Part shown: positions 20,233 to 32,623 of the stretch, piece after piece | How positions within the stretch are numbered: the stretch's first letter is position 1 | Layout of the letters: every line of letters starts with the position of its first letter | NCBI GenBank assembly: GCA_015499985.1 | Contig: JAAAUF010000108.1 | Coordinates: 2,860-64,492 of the forward strand | DNA from: Haplosporangium gracile | Taxonomy: Eukaryota; Mortierellomycota; Mortierellomycetes; Mortierellales; Mortierellaceae | Reading direction: 5' to 3' | Length of the DNA stretch: 61,633 bases | Position numbers and translations under genes: made by a program | The notes under the pieces: model-generated | Seen by the model: only the letters and a program-made list of their open reading frames with translations | Told to the model about the DNA's origin: nothing | Database searches by the model: none

Positions 20233-22916
20233 ATGCACGTAGTCACGAAACTGTCTCCGCGGACAAAGGACGCGTCGGCACACCCGCAGGGAGAAGAGTC
20301 CAACGCTACTGCCCCCACCATCAGCACTACCTCTGAGGAAGATGGTCCTGTCTGGCGAGACCCCCTCGAGCACCCTTCATTCATCACCACAAGTCCAACA
20401 ACAACAATGTCACAGGAAGACCTCTACCCAAACTCACTCTCCATGGTCCTCCAGTCACCCGTATCCCTCACAGACACACGGTCTTTTGCCTCCCAGCTCG
20501 AAGCCTCCCTCTTTGCGTCCAATCTGACTGCGGTTACTACCACTTTGAACTCGACTACCTTTTATTCGTCGTCGTCGTCTCAAGACTTCAAGAGTACTAT
20601 TGGCAACAACAACGTTACAACGACCAGTACTGCTGACAGCAACAGCAAGGACAGCAAAGGAGACCTTCCCAGCGAGGAGACCAAGACTTCAGCAGCAGCG
20701 TCTCCAAGCAGCAGCGAACCGGCCGAAGTAGACATAAGCAGCAGGACATCGACAGACAAACCAAAACACCACACCCACTCACACTCTCACTCTCACACAC
20801 ACTCGAGGGACAGCTCCGTACATAGCCCACCGCCTGTCGTCAAAGAAACCCTGGACGCCTGTATCACTGTCACACCAACGGGTATGCTCCAAGTGAAGCA
20901 GTACGAACTCAGACGGATCATCGGACAAGGAGCCTTTGGTATTGTCAATCTGGGCGTTGATGTCAACACGGGGATCAAATATGTAAGCTTGTTTGTTTGT
21001 TTTGTTTGTTGTTGTTCTTTTTTTTTTTTTATTTATTTTATTTTATTTATTTCATCAAACTTGAGATGATGATGACAAGGTCTGTTGGAGCTGCTCACAA
21101 CCACGTTTCTGATACAGTGTTTCACTCTACCCTATTTGCGTTGCAACGGATCTAGGCTGTCAAGGAGTTCAGTAAAGCCAAGCTTCGAAAAAAAGACCGC
21201 CAGAATCTCTTCAGGCTCGGACCCCGTGGCAGAGGACCCGGCCGACGTGGACCCACTATTCCAGCCGAGGAGGAGCGTTCGCCCCTGGATTTGATTCGAG
21301 GAGAGATCGCCATTTTGAAAAAGTTGAACCACATTAACATTGTCAAGTTATACGAGGTTCTGGATGTCGCTGCCGAGGATTCAATGTACATGGGTATGTT
21401 TTATCAACATGGGAGCCATTTTTGGATTTTTGGACGATGAGAGTTTTTGCTCACAGAATTGAAAGACAGAATTGTTTTGCCACCGCCCTTGTGCCATACT
21501 AATTTTCACTTTTCTCGTTGAATGGAATGATGATGTAGTTTTCGAGCTCTGTGAGCTGGGCGCGTTGACAGAGGTCTCTGTCGGAGACAAACTGGGCAAG
21601 ATATTCACGGACAGCGAGTGTCGAGATGTCTTCCAGCAGATGGTCTTAGGCATTGAGTATCGTAAGTTTGCTGTTCCTAGATGATATTTGACAAGCGCTG
21701 CCTTTTAACACCACTGCTCCTTCTGCTCTTTTGGTCCAGTTTTCTCACAATATACCTTTTCTATTCCGCTCCGCTCCTAATAATGCATAGTTCATGAGCA
21801 CGATATTGTGCACAGAGACATTAAGCCGGATAATCTCTTACGCTCAGCAGATGGAACGTTGAAAATTGTTGATTTTGGAGTTTCGGAGATGTTCACCAAG
21901 AAGGGCGACGACATGATTATAAAATCGGCCGGCTCACCAGCGTTTATGCCACCAGAGCTCTGTCGTAGCCACGGAGAGGTCTCAGGCAAGCCCACAGATC
22001 TTTGGTCGATGGGTGTTACGTTGTTTTGTATCCGTTACGGGCGGTTGCCGTTCAAGTCCGGGATGAGTTTAGAGCTTCAAAAGATGATCAACGAGGACGA
22101 ACCTGATTTGGGCGATGAGCAGGACTCGCGGTTTAGAACAACGATAACTCGATTGCTGGAGAAGAATCCCTCCAAGCGCATAACCCTGGACGAGCTAAGA
22201 GTAAGAGAGGGATATTCGCATTTAATTCGCAGTCAAATTTCATTCCGTGGGCTGTAGGCTGACCCATGTCCCTATTTTTTTTTAACCCTATTTTCCTCGA
22301 ACCGTAGAATGATCCGTGGCTCACCGACGACGGTCGCGAACCATTGATTTCCAAGGAAGAGAACACTCAAAATGCTGTCGTGGAGGTCACTGACGATGAT
22401 CTGAGAGGAGCTGTTCAACAACTCAACGGCCTCTTCCGCGTGGTAAGAACTTTTCTATATCATACGCGTTTTATAATTTTGATGTACTCGTTTCACACAG
22501 GGTTCTTCGCATCCAGTTGCTCACAATATCCTCTTCCTTGGTATTGTATGATGTAGCTCAAGGCGGTGTACAAGTTAAAGCAGTTGCGTAAAAGCCCATC
22601 GTCTAGGGCATCGTCGCGCGACAGGCGTGAGAAGGCAGCAGGCGAGCCATCAAATCTTTCACTCTCTCCGCCACTCATCGACAGTCCACCCTTAGGGTTT
22701 GCAGACGATATTGTCATGCCCGTTGGAGAGATATCAGACAGTCTGTTGGCCAAGGTCGACACCTTGATCGTTCAAGACAATCCCGAGGAGGAGGGGAATG
22801 ATGATGAAAGTGTATCGAGATTGTCACCACCTTTCTCGGTCGCCCTTGCTGATCAGCAACAGGAAAAGATTGTAACTCGTCAGGAGTGCATCGTTGAGGC
22901 TAACAAGGGAGTGTAG
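20233..22916 (+). CDS. SSP1: CaMKK/Ssp1/Sak1-type protein kinase
   Basis: Exons 20233-20982, 21156-21393, 21539-21661, 21791-22200, 22308-22442 and 22557-22916 give 671 residues. Kinases of this group phosphorylate the activation loop of AMPK (Ssp2/Snf1) and act in the glucose and stress response in the cytoplasm. The kinase domain starts near residue 222 (YELRRIIGQGAFGIVNLG). It has AVKEFSK, HRDIKPDNLL, DFG and a PPE where most kinases have APE. Between the ATP Lys and helix C lies an RGRGPGRRG insert, the Arg/Pro/Gly-rich insert of CaMKKs. NDPWLTDDGREPL and VVEVTDDDL after the domain are further CaMKK hallmarks. The first 200 residues are Ser/Thr-rich with a His-Ser/Thr repeat (HTHSHSHSHTH). 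It lies head-to-head with the checkpoint kinase. Confidence 0.9.
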
Positions 22917-23211
22917 TGGCAGGGGAAGGATGGGAGCGACTGATATAGTTTGGCGACCTTACTGTATCTCTCATTGCGTGTTTCATTATTGTTTGTTTGT
23001 ACCATAGGAATAGTTTCCAACACTTTTGTCCTTTACGTCTGAGCCATTGTAGTTGCAAATAAAAAAAAACGACTAATCCAATTCACTTCAGCCTCAATCA
23101 CCTTTTTTCACTGAAATATGTAGATGTGAAAATTTAATGATACAAAAATAGTTGTTGGTGCACTGAAATATGGGGTGGTAGTGTGTATATCGACACCCTT
23201 GAGCAAGGAGT

Positions 23212-25476
23212 TTAGTACAAGACACGGGTGACGATGTTGGTGGGGGTCTCGCTGACACGACGGTAGATGTCCTGAATCTGCTCGGGGGTGACGTCGGAGA
23301 TATCGGCCATAAGGTAAGCAATCTTGCCCTTGGAGTCCGAGAACTGCTTGTCGACGTTGTGGCCCGAAAGAATGTTTGTAATCCTGAGCAAAACTCCAGG
23401 GACATTGGCGTGGGTGTAGCAGAGACGGATCGAGTTCTCCTCGTCGCGAATCGCACGCAGGTCGACCTCGGGGAAGTTGACGGCGCCGATGGAGGTGCCG
23501 TTGTTAATGAACTTGATCAAAGCCTGGGAGACCTCGACACCGATCATCGACTGGGCCTCCTCGGTTGAGCCTCCAATGTGGGGGGTGAGGAGGGTGTTGG
23601 GGCAGCCAATGAGCTCAGATTCAAAGAACTTGCCGTTAGCGGCGGGCTCCTTGGGGAAGACATCGACGGCGGCGCCGCCAATTTGTCCCGAACGGAGGGC
23701 CTTGGCCAGAGCAGGGATCTGGACGACGGTTCCACGGGAGGCGTTGATGAGGAACGAACCCTGCTTCATCTTGTTGAGCTCGTGTTCGCCAATCATGTTC
23801 TTGGTGTCCTCGGTCTCGGGGACGTGGAGGGTCACAAAGTCCGAGATCTCGAGGAGCTCGTCGAGAGAGCCGACCTGCTTCGAGGTACCCAGGGGCATCA
23901 GAGGAACGACGTCGTGGAAGTAGACGCGCATGCCCATTGATTCTGCGAGGACTGACAACTGCGATCCGATGTGTCCATAGCCAACAATTCCTATTAACGC
24001 AAAGATTATCAGAAAAAAGGAGATATTAATTGCGATTGTTTTTTTTTTTTCTCTCTCTTTGTTTTGTTTTTAGCATTGCCCATATGAAAAAAATAAATGT
24101 TGACAAAGGAAAGATATAAAAAAGAAAAAAGAGATGAAGAGGGATTCCAGATGCTGTTATTGCACACAGTGCATTCCTGAGTTGTCCATGTCATCATATG
24201 TCGAACTCGTTTTCATTGTATTGTTGGTCATAGAAAAGAGATGAACGATAACAGTGATAAGGATCACTCACTTCAACATCGCTCTTATCCCCCATTTCCT
24301 GTCGCCTCCTTTTTTATTTTTTCTCGCTCTCGCTCTCCTTCTTTCGTCCTGTAGCGGTCGTTCGCTTCTTTTTTTTTTTCACACCGAAAGAAAAGTAAGA
24401 CGCCGAATTGTAACAGAAAGCACGATTCTTTTCAGGTCCCGACGATGAGTCGTGACTAACTCCTCGTCTCTTGTCCATGGTTGGCTGGCCCTGCACTGGC
24501 TGTCTGGTTTGGGTTAAAGTGCGGGCATCAACAGGATCGTTTTGGCCGATTCGTCATACAAAGGGTCTGGCCCTTCTTTCTTTATCTTTCCCGAAATTCA
24601 TAGAATAGAAAAAAAAATAGCNNNNNNNNNNCGAGATCCGTGGCAAAACTCTCGGTAAGTTTTGCCACGGATCTCGAAGCAGCTAGCCGAGACCTTGGAC
24701 CAGATGCCCTGGTGCATCTCGTTGTTGCGGTCACCCAACTGACGGGACAAGAGGACAATTTCAGCAATGACCAACTCGGCGACGGATCTCGAATTTGAGA
24801 AGGGCGAGTTGAAGACGGCAATACCCTTTGAGGCAGCGTGCTCGAGATCAACCTGGTTGGTGCCGATACAGAAACATCCAATGACGCCCAACTTCTCGGC
24901 CGCATCCAGAACCTTCTTAGTCAACTTGGTCTTGGAGCGGATACCCACACAGTGGACATCCTTGATCTTTTCAATCAACACGTCCTCAGCCAGTGCCTTA
25001 GCATGTGTCTCGACCTAAAAAAATGTGACATATTCCACACACAATGAGAGGTTAGTCAATATTGGTTTCTTGTAAAAGTGAAAAATCAAATAGCAAAAGC
25101 GGACATGAATTATTACCTGGTAGCCCTGGTCCCGGAGAGCGCGGACGGCGGTCTCGTTGACGTTCTCGAGCAGGAGGATCTTGATATTGGCGGTGTTGAA
25201 GGGCTTGAGGACCTTTGCGCGGGTAGAACCACCAAAGGAACCCTGACGCTCACGGCCATGGATCTCAGTTGCAGGAGTGTTAGGAGCATTGGCGGTGGAG
25301 GTGGTGACGGCCGAGGGAACAGCAGTGGCAGCAGGTCCGTTGGGAGTGGCGCTGTTGCCCTGAGGAGCAGTAGGGCTGTGCGTAACGTTGGTGGGCATAA
25401 CTCTTGCGGTCGAGGGGGTGGAGGGGGTACGCTGTTGCTGGGAGACTGAAGGAGGTGATGAGGGGGAGAATGACAT
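23212..25476 (-). CDS. SER3: D-3-phosphoglycerate dehydrogenase (serine synthesis), interrupted by an assembly gap
   Basis: Exons 25476-25117, 25014-24658 (plus four displaced bases) and 23990-23212 on the minus strand encode about 499 residues. The enzyme oxidises 3-phosphoglycerate with NAD in the first step of serine synthesis in the cytosol. NAD binding: LGIVGYGHIGSQ, with LG at the damaged exon junction. Catalytic residues: Arg 326 (INASRGTVV), Glu 355 (DVFPKEP) and His 378 (LLTPHIGGSTEEAQ). The C-terminal ACT domain (THANVPGVLLRITNILS) is the usual serine-feedback site. The Ser/Pro/Thr-rich N-terminal 90 residues resemble those of yeast Ser3/Ser33 but are longer. The sequence at 24622-24660 is a gap plus inverted fragment, not biology: the four exon bases CTCG and the donor GTAAGT appear there on the wrong strand. 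Confidence 0.93.
24622..24631. other. Assembly gap (10 N)
   Basis: Ten N mark a contig join inside intron 2 of the phosphoglycerate dehydrogenase gene. The real intron length is unknown. Confidence 1.
24632..24676. repeat. Perfect 19-base inverted repeat (fold-back) at a contig edge
   Basis: Bases 24632-24650 are the exact reverse complement of 24658-24676 with a 7-base spacer. The arms are exon sequence of the flanking gene, and the left arm runs on into its exon end and donor on the opposite strand. This marks an assembly or amplification chimera. Confidence 0.95.
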
Positions 25477-25723
25477 TTCTTGATTTCGGAATACGAAGGT
25501 GTCTGTGGGTGTGAGTTGGGTTGAAAGAGAGAGAGTGAGATGGAGACTGAAGAGAGATGGGAAAAGGGATGGGGTTGACTGGAAGTATTTATGTGAAAAT
25601 GTTTGCGTGAAGGGCTGGCTTGAGTCACGCAGGGACCGAAGCTACTATTCTCTTTTCTTCTTTTTCATTTTTCACTGCTCACAAAAAGCAACATGCCGAC
25701 TGCTGCAGCTGCCTTCTAGCGTG

Positions 25724-25772
<49 letters not shown>

Positions 25773-26302
25773 TCAATCAAGCCTACTCGTCGACACGGCG
25801 TTGCTGCTCTTCTACTCTTCTACAGACAGTCGATCTTATCTTCTTCTTTCCTCCTGCTATGCGACTGATGCCATCCATCACTACTCTATCTCCCCATTTT
25901 GACTCCACCTCGCTTCCTGACAAACTAATTGCTCAAAGAATGCAAGGAAGGAGACCCTATTTTGCATGTGAGTTTAGAAGGCCCTCTGATGGTGTGCTTG
26001 CGGATTGTCTTCCCCAGATAAGAAGCTGCTCCAATGACAAGAAGCCATATTAACTGAGCCCTTTTTTTTTTTTTTTTGTCCACATTGTTGATGTGACTGG
26101 CAAATAGGCTGGATCGATGCAAGCCACATGCACTCTTCACGCTTTTACACCTCCTTCGCGCTTATTTCTTTTTTCAGACATCTCTCACGCCGAACAACAC
26201 GACGCATGTTCAAAAGGAATCAACTGTCGAACTAAAGGAAGAGGAACCAGGGACGAACATCAACAACAACACTCAAACAGGGACTCAAATATCAACAAAC
26301 AA
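25477..26302. promoter_or_regulatory. Divergent promoter of SER3-like and TCD-like genes, with GA microsatellite
   Basis: This 826-base spacer separates two outward-facing genes. It contains a pure (GA)n run at about 25726-25767 and scattered T- and A-runs. No reading frame in it looks real. Confidence 0.5.
25726..25767 (+). repeat. (GA)n dinucleotide repeat
   Basis: An uninterrupted run of about 20 GA units. Confidence 0.95.
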
Positions 26303-28079
26303 ATGTCGACAGCTTTCAACAATGCGCCCCAGTCGACAAAGCTGGTCGTCGTGGCTGCCGCCGCCTCTGTCGCCACAGCTGCAATCCTCCTCGGATACCA
26401 AGGATCACAGCGTAAACAGCGCACAAGAAACATCAAGGACGATCTTAAGCTGTCTATCGCCGCTGATATCAAGGCTCAAGCAGCGGCCAATTCTCAATCG
26501 GCCTCATTAGCACACTCAACAGCAGCCGCCCCACCTCAAGCAGCAAGGTCACCGCAGGCAGACGAGAAAGTCGAGTTTGATGAAGAGTTGGTTCAGGAGC
26601 AATTGGCCCGTAATATCGCCTTTCTCGGCGAGGAAGGTGTTCAGAAACTGCGCAACTCTTTTGTCGTCGTCGTCGGAGCAGGTAACCATTTACCATTGCA
26701 CTTACATCTTTTATATCGTTGATTTATAGAGAAATTGGCCTAACCATACTATTGCATGCATTGATTGAAAATTAGGCGGCACTGGAAGTTGGGCGGCAAG
26801 CATGTTGATCAAGAGCGGAGTCGGCAAGATCCGGATTATCGACTTTGACCATGTTTCGTTGTCAGGATTGAACCAGCACGCGACAGTCACCAGGAACGAT
26901 ATCGGCACACCCAAGGCGATTGCTATGAAGAGGGCCTTCAGGACTATCGCACCCTGGGTCCATGTCGACGCTAGAGTCGAGCGTCTGCAGGGAGACTCTG
27001 TTGCATCCCTTCTTTCAGGTATGGAGTGAGGCTGTCTCCTTCACAACTGGGATGTAAGGCACTCATGAATAGACAAGGGGCTCACTTTGTACTGTTATTT
27101 GCACTTTGATGATGTTTTAGGCAACCCCGACTATGTGGTGGACTGCATTGGAGATCTTTCGAGCAAGCTGGATTTACTCAAGTACTGCTACGACAACAAA
27201 ATTCCCGTCATGAGTACCATGGGTGCTGGAGCAAAGGCTGACCCCTCCAGAGTGCAAATTAGCGACATCTCAGAGACCTTTGGTAAGTTATCATCTTTTT
27301 ATTGTCTGAGTAATTTTGTTCCGCCACTACATATCTGATTGAACCAATAGAGTACTAACTCAAGCTGTTACGTCATTTCTTTCGACTCCTTTGTAGAGGA
27401 TCCATTGGCAAGAGCAGTGCGTCGCAGATTGAAGAAACTGGGAGTTGATACAGGAATCGATGTTGTATTTTCGTCCGAAAAGCCCTACCAGGCTAAACCA
27501 CAACCAGCCGACAGCAGTAACAACAACAGTACATCACAGCATCACAGCCACGACGACGAGAAGAACGGAGGTTACTCTCCACTCCCTAACTTTCCCTCAA
27601 GAACAGCTCTGCCAGTGTTTGGACCCTTACCTGCGATGTTTGGAATGTCAATGGCAACATTTATCACCTGCAAGATCGCCGGCTGGGCAATGGACCCTCT
27701 CCCTAACAAGAACCGTACAGAGTTGTACCAGAGACTTCACCGTGATCTGAAGTTCCAGGAGGAAGAACGTGCTGCAAGCCAAGGAAAGACAGTAACGGAT
27801 ATTCCATTGGACCGCCGGGATGTTGGATACATTGTCGAGGAGATTTTCCGAGGCGGCAAGAGTGGGCTTTCGCAGAGTATGGATCGGATTGCGGTCTGTC
27901 GGTGGAAGCGCGAAGAGCCCTTGAGTGTGACAAATGTTGTGGTGTTGACTCAAAGGGAAATGGAGAGACATATGGCGTTGCCTGCTGATGCGGATTTGGA
28001 GAAGGTTTATGGAAAGGAGGCCATTGCGTTTGTTGAAGGGCTTTTTAGAGAGGAGAAACAAATCTGTCGACTTTGTTAA
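26303..28079 (+). CDS. TCD1: tRNA threonylcarbamoyladenosine dehydratase, TCD1/TCD2 type (ThiF family)
   Basis: Exons 26303-26681, 26776-27018, 27121-27282 and 27397-28079 give 488 residues. Members cyclise the t6A base at position 37 of ANN-decoding tRNAs using ATP; in yeast they sit on the mitochondrial outer membrane. An N-terminal membrane anchor (KLVVVAAAASVATAAILLGY, about residues 13-32) agrees with that. The ThiF nucleotide-binding loop VVVVGAGGTGSWAAS spans intron 1. IRIIDFDHVSLSGLNQHA, DCIGDLSSKLDLLKYCY and STMGAGAKADPS follow, all typical of TcdA/CsdL proteins. Exon 4 carries a Ser/Asn/His-rich insert before FPSRTALPVFGPLPAMFG. The start at 26303 was preferred over an upstream in-frame ATG (26117) because the upstream part is not protein-like. 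TCD1 versus TCD2 cannot be told apart here. Confidence 0.9.
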
Positions 28080-28910
28080 AGTTTCCGACTATAATACATA
28101 TTCACCTCATATCCTACCATTTGTTGTGGTTGTAAGTTGTTTTGTGCTCTGAATCTTTATTCCCTCAAAGATAGAAGGGCGACAGTGACAGAGTCGGTGA
28201 CTCTCTCGCAGCTATCATCAAACAAACCAAAAAAAAAGATGGTACATGTCCGACAAAGATAAAAAGAAAAGGGGGGGGGAGGGGGGCCGCTCACCCTCCC
28301 GCTTTTTTTTCCCCTTTTGTTCGTCATCTTCTCCACCAATCCATACCCTCTCATCCAAGCTACCCACAGCATGGCGTTCATACATATCAGTAAATGCTTC
28401 ATCACATTCCCACCGCACTGTGTTCACAAAAGCGAGTTACTTCAAAAGGCTAACCGACGGCTATGCTTACTTTTATAGTCCTGCTGAAGTTCAAAAAGTC
28501 AGTGACATGCAAATACAGATATATTTTGCTTGATCTCAACCTCGACCCTTTTCTCTGCACCGATTTCCTTCTGAAGGCATAGAAAATGATACATTTGTCT
28601 TTTTACTTTATTCATGAAACACGAACAAAGGAGACGTCTACGATATGATGGATGAGAATAAGATATGCAATTTACTTTGAGGAAAAAAAATAGATGTTAG
28701 GTTAGCTTGCTTGCCTGCTTGCCTGCTTGCCGGAAGGATGCCTTGGCGGCACACAGATATACGCTGTCCGTCATTGGTCACTTCATGTGCAAGTTAAAGT
28801 TGTGCAGACCAAGAACTATCAAATGCAGAACATAAAACGAACAATATGTCAGCACCCATACGAATGATGTATACCATAGCACACACGATCATTAGGTCAT
28901 AGAACACAAA
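28080..28910. other. Convergent 3' spacer
   Basis: Holds the 3' UTRs of the TCD-like (+) and ADE4 (-) genes. A short CTTGCCTG tandem repeat lies at about 28707-28730 and a G-run at 28272-28286. No gene seen. Confidence 0.55.
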
Positions 28911-31750
28911 TTAGAGACATGGCTCGTTGTTACCCTCGGGACTCTGGAGATCCTCGGTCGACTTCTTATCATCCGCTCTCAGGTTCTCCAAATGCTTCAA
29001 GTAGGCAGCATCGACACGACCAGTGACATATTTGCCGTCAAACACCGATGAATCCCATAACTTGATACTTGGGTTGAACTTGTTGCACGACGCAACCAAC
29101 CCATCCAAGCTCTACGATATGGGAATAAAAGCACAAGAGACGACATAGTTGTCAGTTTCTTGCGAACACATAAATCAGGGCTTCAGCCAACAAAAATTCA
29201 AGTGTTCATCTCACCTGGAAAAAGACGCGGTCTGCGCCAAGGGCCTCGGCAATCTCATTTTCAGTCTTGTTGAAAGCGACCAGCTCATGGGGAGAGGGCA
29301 TGTCGATACCATAGACGTTGGGGTAACGGATCGCAGGCGCGCACGAGGCAAGATACACCTTCTTGGCACCAGCCTCACGAGCCATCTGAACAATCTCCTT
29401 TGACGTCGTTCCGCGAACAATTGAGTCTATTACCACATATCAACAATCACGAGATGGTATTAATTAAGTGGAGAATGGAAAATCTGCTTCACAGGTCCAA
29501 CGCCCTCCAACTTTACGAGCACAAAAAAACAAAAATGAAAACATACCATCAACGATTAAGACGTTCTTTCCGGCAAACTCAAGGGACATGGCGTTGAATT
29601 TACGACGGACAGTCTTCTTGCGCAAGGCCTGGCCAGGCATGATGAAAGTGCGTCCAATATACCGGTTCTTGATGAACCCCTCGCGGTATGTGATGTCTAA
29701 CTTGTACGCCGTCTGAAGTGCAGCTACACGACTCGTATCAGGGACCTGTAAACAGTATAGATGTAAGATTGTGAGTGAGCATGTGGCGAGGCGCACAAGA
29801 GTACATACATAACTACCTGCAAGAAAGAACAGCCTTGCAGACTTACAGGAATAATGACATCAATATCCATACCAGCACCCAACTTGCGCGCAACCTCATC
29901 TGCAAGAGCTTCGCCCATTGCCAAGCGACACTTGTAGACCGAGATGCCATCAATGATCGAGTCTGGACGAGAAAAGTAGACGTATTCAAAGATACAAGGA
30001 GTGAAGTTGGCGTTGGGGACCAGTTCTCGACGAGTCACCGTCCTATTCTTGTTGACAATCACAGCCTCACCGGGCTTGAGATCCTCGAAATCCGAAAAAC
30101 TGCACCCATCACAGACAACACTCTCCGATGCAAACATGTAATCCATTCCGCAACTGGGGCTCTGTGACTGACGCTTTGCGAATCCAATAGGGCGAATGCC
30201 GTTGGGGTCGCGGAATCCAATAATACCGAATCCTAGCAAAAACGACAAGATATGATCTTGTATGTTAGATCTATCCACCACATTGTCATGTACTCATGGT
30301 CCGGACTAGATAACGAAGGCCTCAAGCTCCTGTGATTAACTCACCGGCGATCATGGCAACGCAGGCGTAACCGCCATGACAGACGTCAAAGATACCCTTG
30401 ATGGCAGTGAAAATGTCCTCCTCGTTGATACGAGACTTGCCCGTCTTTTGGAGGTTGTTGGCGAAAATGTTTAGCAGCAACTCCGAATCCGAGTCCGTGT
30501 TGATATGTCGATGAGCATCCTGGTCTAAAAAATCGCGCAGCTCACCCGCATTCACAAGGTTGCCGTTCTATTTTGATGTTTAGGAAAGGAGGGAAGGTTT
30601 TGAGGAGAAAAGGACGAACAAGTAGGGGAAATGTGAGTAAAGAAGTGAGTTTTGTGTGGGGAAAAAAGGATGCGCGGTATTTGTTTCGCGGGTGTAATCG
30701 CGTCATAGTCCTGGGACAAATAAAGATCCGATAATTGACGGTGGTCTCATGAAGCTGCACATCTCATCCACTTTTGAGTTCATTTCAGATAGCCATACGT
30801 GAAAAAGAATGAAAAAACAAGTCTTACATGGGCAAAAGTGATGCCGTAGGGACTGTTGACGTAGAATGGCTGAGCCTCGGATGAAGACGAGGTACCGGCA
30901 GTAGGATAGCGGACTATTTAATCATAGCCATAGCCATACACAGTAAAAAAGAGAATAGGTTGTCGGATTATGAATACAACTGTGAATTGGCGTAAAAGAA
31001 GAAAAAAAATATGCAAAGGCAGGGACGTAAACGATGATTATAGTCTGGACTAGTGCCGTTGGGTTAGTTGAGAGAAGGAGAGAAGGAGAGAAGGACAGAA
31101 GGAGAGAAGGAGGGGGAGAGGGTTGGTAATCCTGTTTGCCGTCTTGGTCCGCCGCTGTCTTCTTCCTTCACTCCTTTTTCCCAAAGTTGTTACGCCGACC
31201 GAAGAGGGTTGAACTTTTTTTTGTCTGCTGTCTGGTTGTCTGGTCGGTTCAATCTCGGCGCCGATTGGATGGGAGCTATCTCTTATGAGCAATAATTCAA
31301 AGCAAGTGGTGGGAAAAATACAAAATGAAAAGATGCATTACCGTGGCCGACACCCATGTTGCCGACAAGCTGCTCAAGCTTAGGCTGGTCAAAGACATCG
31401 CGCACCATGCCGCTGCCCTTGATCTGGTAAAGACGTCCCTTGTTTCCACAGGTGATGATACCAGCAGCGTCCTATTGAATAAGGTGGGGGTAAGGTGTCG
31501 GGATAATAAAACGATCAAACAAAAATTGTCGATTAGATAGATGGTTCTGAACAAAGACTCAAGGTGCTGTTGTGTATCCTGTTTGTTATCAAAGTTGAAG
31601 TTGTAGTTGTCCTTGCAAAATTGTTGAGAGTAGAGGAAGAAAAAGAGAACTTGCCTGGCCACGATGCTGAAGCATACCGAGGCCCTCGAAGAGCTCAGGG
31701 CTGGCCATCTGGTTCTGATCAGCGAGAAGTAATGCAGTGATTCCACACAT
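28911..31750 (-). CDS. ADE4: Amidophosphoribosyltransferase (purine synthesis, first step)
   Basis: Eight minus-strand exons (31750-31655, 31471-31342, 30913-30828, 30567-30345, 30232-29847, 29745-29547, 29426-29215, 29111-28911) join in frame to 510 residues, the same length as yeast Ade4. The enzyme makes 5-phosphoribosylamine from PRPP and glutamine in the cytosol. The N-terminal glutaminase nucleophile is Cys 2 (MCGITALLL). Supporting motifs are [24 protein letters not shown] and [15 protein letters not shown]. The PRPP loop is [16 protein letters not shown]. Intron 1 begins with GC (CAG/GCAAGT) instead of GT; this choice is forced because RGQ-DAAGI must be contiguous. The C-terminal tail is short and acidic. 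Identification is secure. Confidence 0.96.
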
Positions 31751-32623
31751 GGCTGGTTTTTTTTTCAAGAGGTATGGGATGAGTGAGGAGACGGCGAAAC
31801 AACAAGAGAGAGGGGGGAAGGGGACTCGAAGGGAGGAGTGAACAAGAAAAAAAAAGAAAAGAGAAAAGAGAAGAAGAAGAGAGAAGAAAAGAAAAGGAAG
31901 GGCAAGCGAGGATAAGAAGTGTAGGTGACTCCTTCCCCGCAAATTGAGACTTTCCTTTTTTGGACACACTTCAAGTGCAAGAAAAAAAAAGAGTCGGTAC
32001 CTGAAGAAGGATACCATCCATCCGGACTCTGGACTCTGGACTCTGCCTTCTAGACCCTAATCCCGATTCTTATCGCTATTTCGTGGTTCTTTCTACTTTT
32101 TCACTCAACAGCAACATCTAAAAAAGACAAACAGCACTTGAAGCTGCCATACCTGCTGTTTAAAAAAAAAAAAAAAAAAGGTCGCTGTAGCTGCTTTGAT
32201 CCGTCTCATTGTCGCGAGGTCCAAAAAAAGGCGAAAAAAATGTAAAAAACACACTGACCTCAAGCCGTCTGACTCCAAACCAATCCAATGACCCCTCCTT
32301 TCTCAATCTTCTACTAGCCCCTGCCTCTTGTCAACAACACATGCATACGCCTTAAGCTACATCTCCCAACTTCTTTCCAGGCACAAGACCACCACCACTC
32401 GAGCAAAAAAAGCACCCTTGCCCCGCGTCTTCTCCAAAAAAAAAAAGAAGTTTGCTTTCGATTTTTTTTTAAAATGCTAGCCAGTCACATATCACGTGCC
32501 ATTGTTGTTTCTTTTAGTCGTTTTTTTTTTCTTTTGTTGTTTGACGACTTGAAAAAAGGCAGCGAGCATAGTCCAGTCCATCTCCAACTCCATCGCCAAC
32601 ACACCCCCACCTAATACTCAGTC
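31751..32623. promoter_or_regulatory. Divergent promoter of ADE4 and the Utp12-domain gene
   Basis: About 870 bases separate two outward-facing start codons. The part near ADE4 is strongly purine-rich on the plus strand (31800-31910). The remainder has many A- and T-runs (32161-32179, 32466-32474, 32521-32530). No PurR/Bas1-type site can be named with confidence. Confidence 0.45.
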
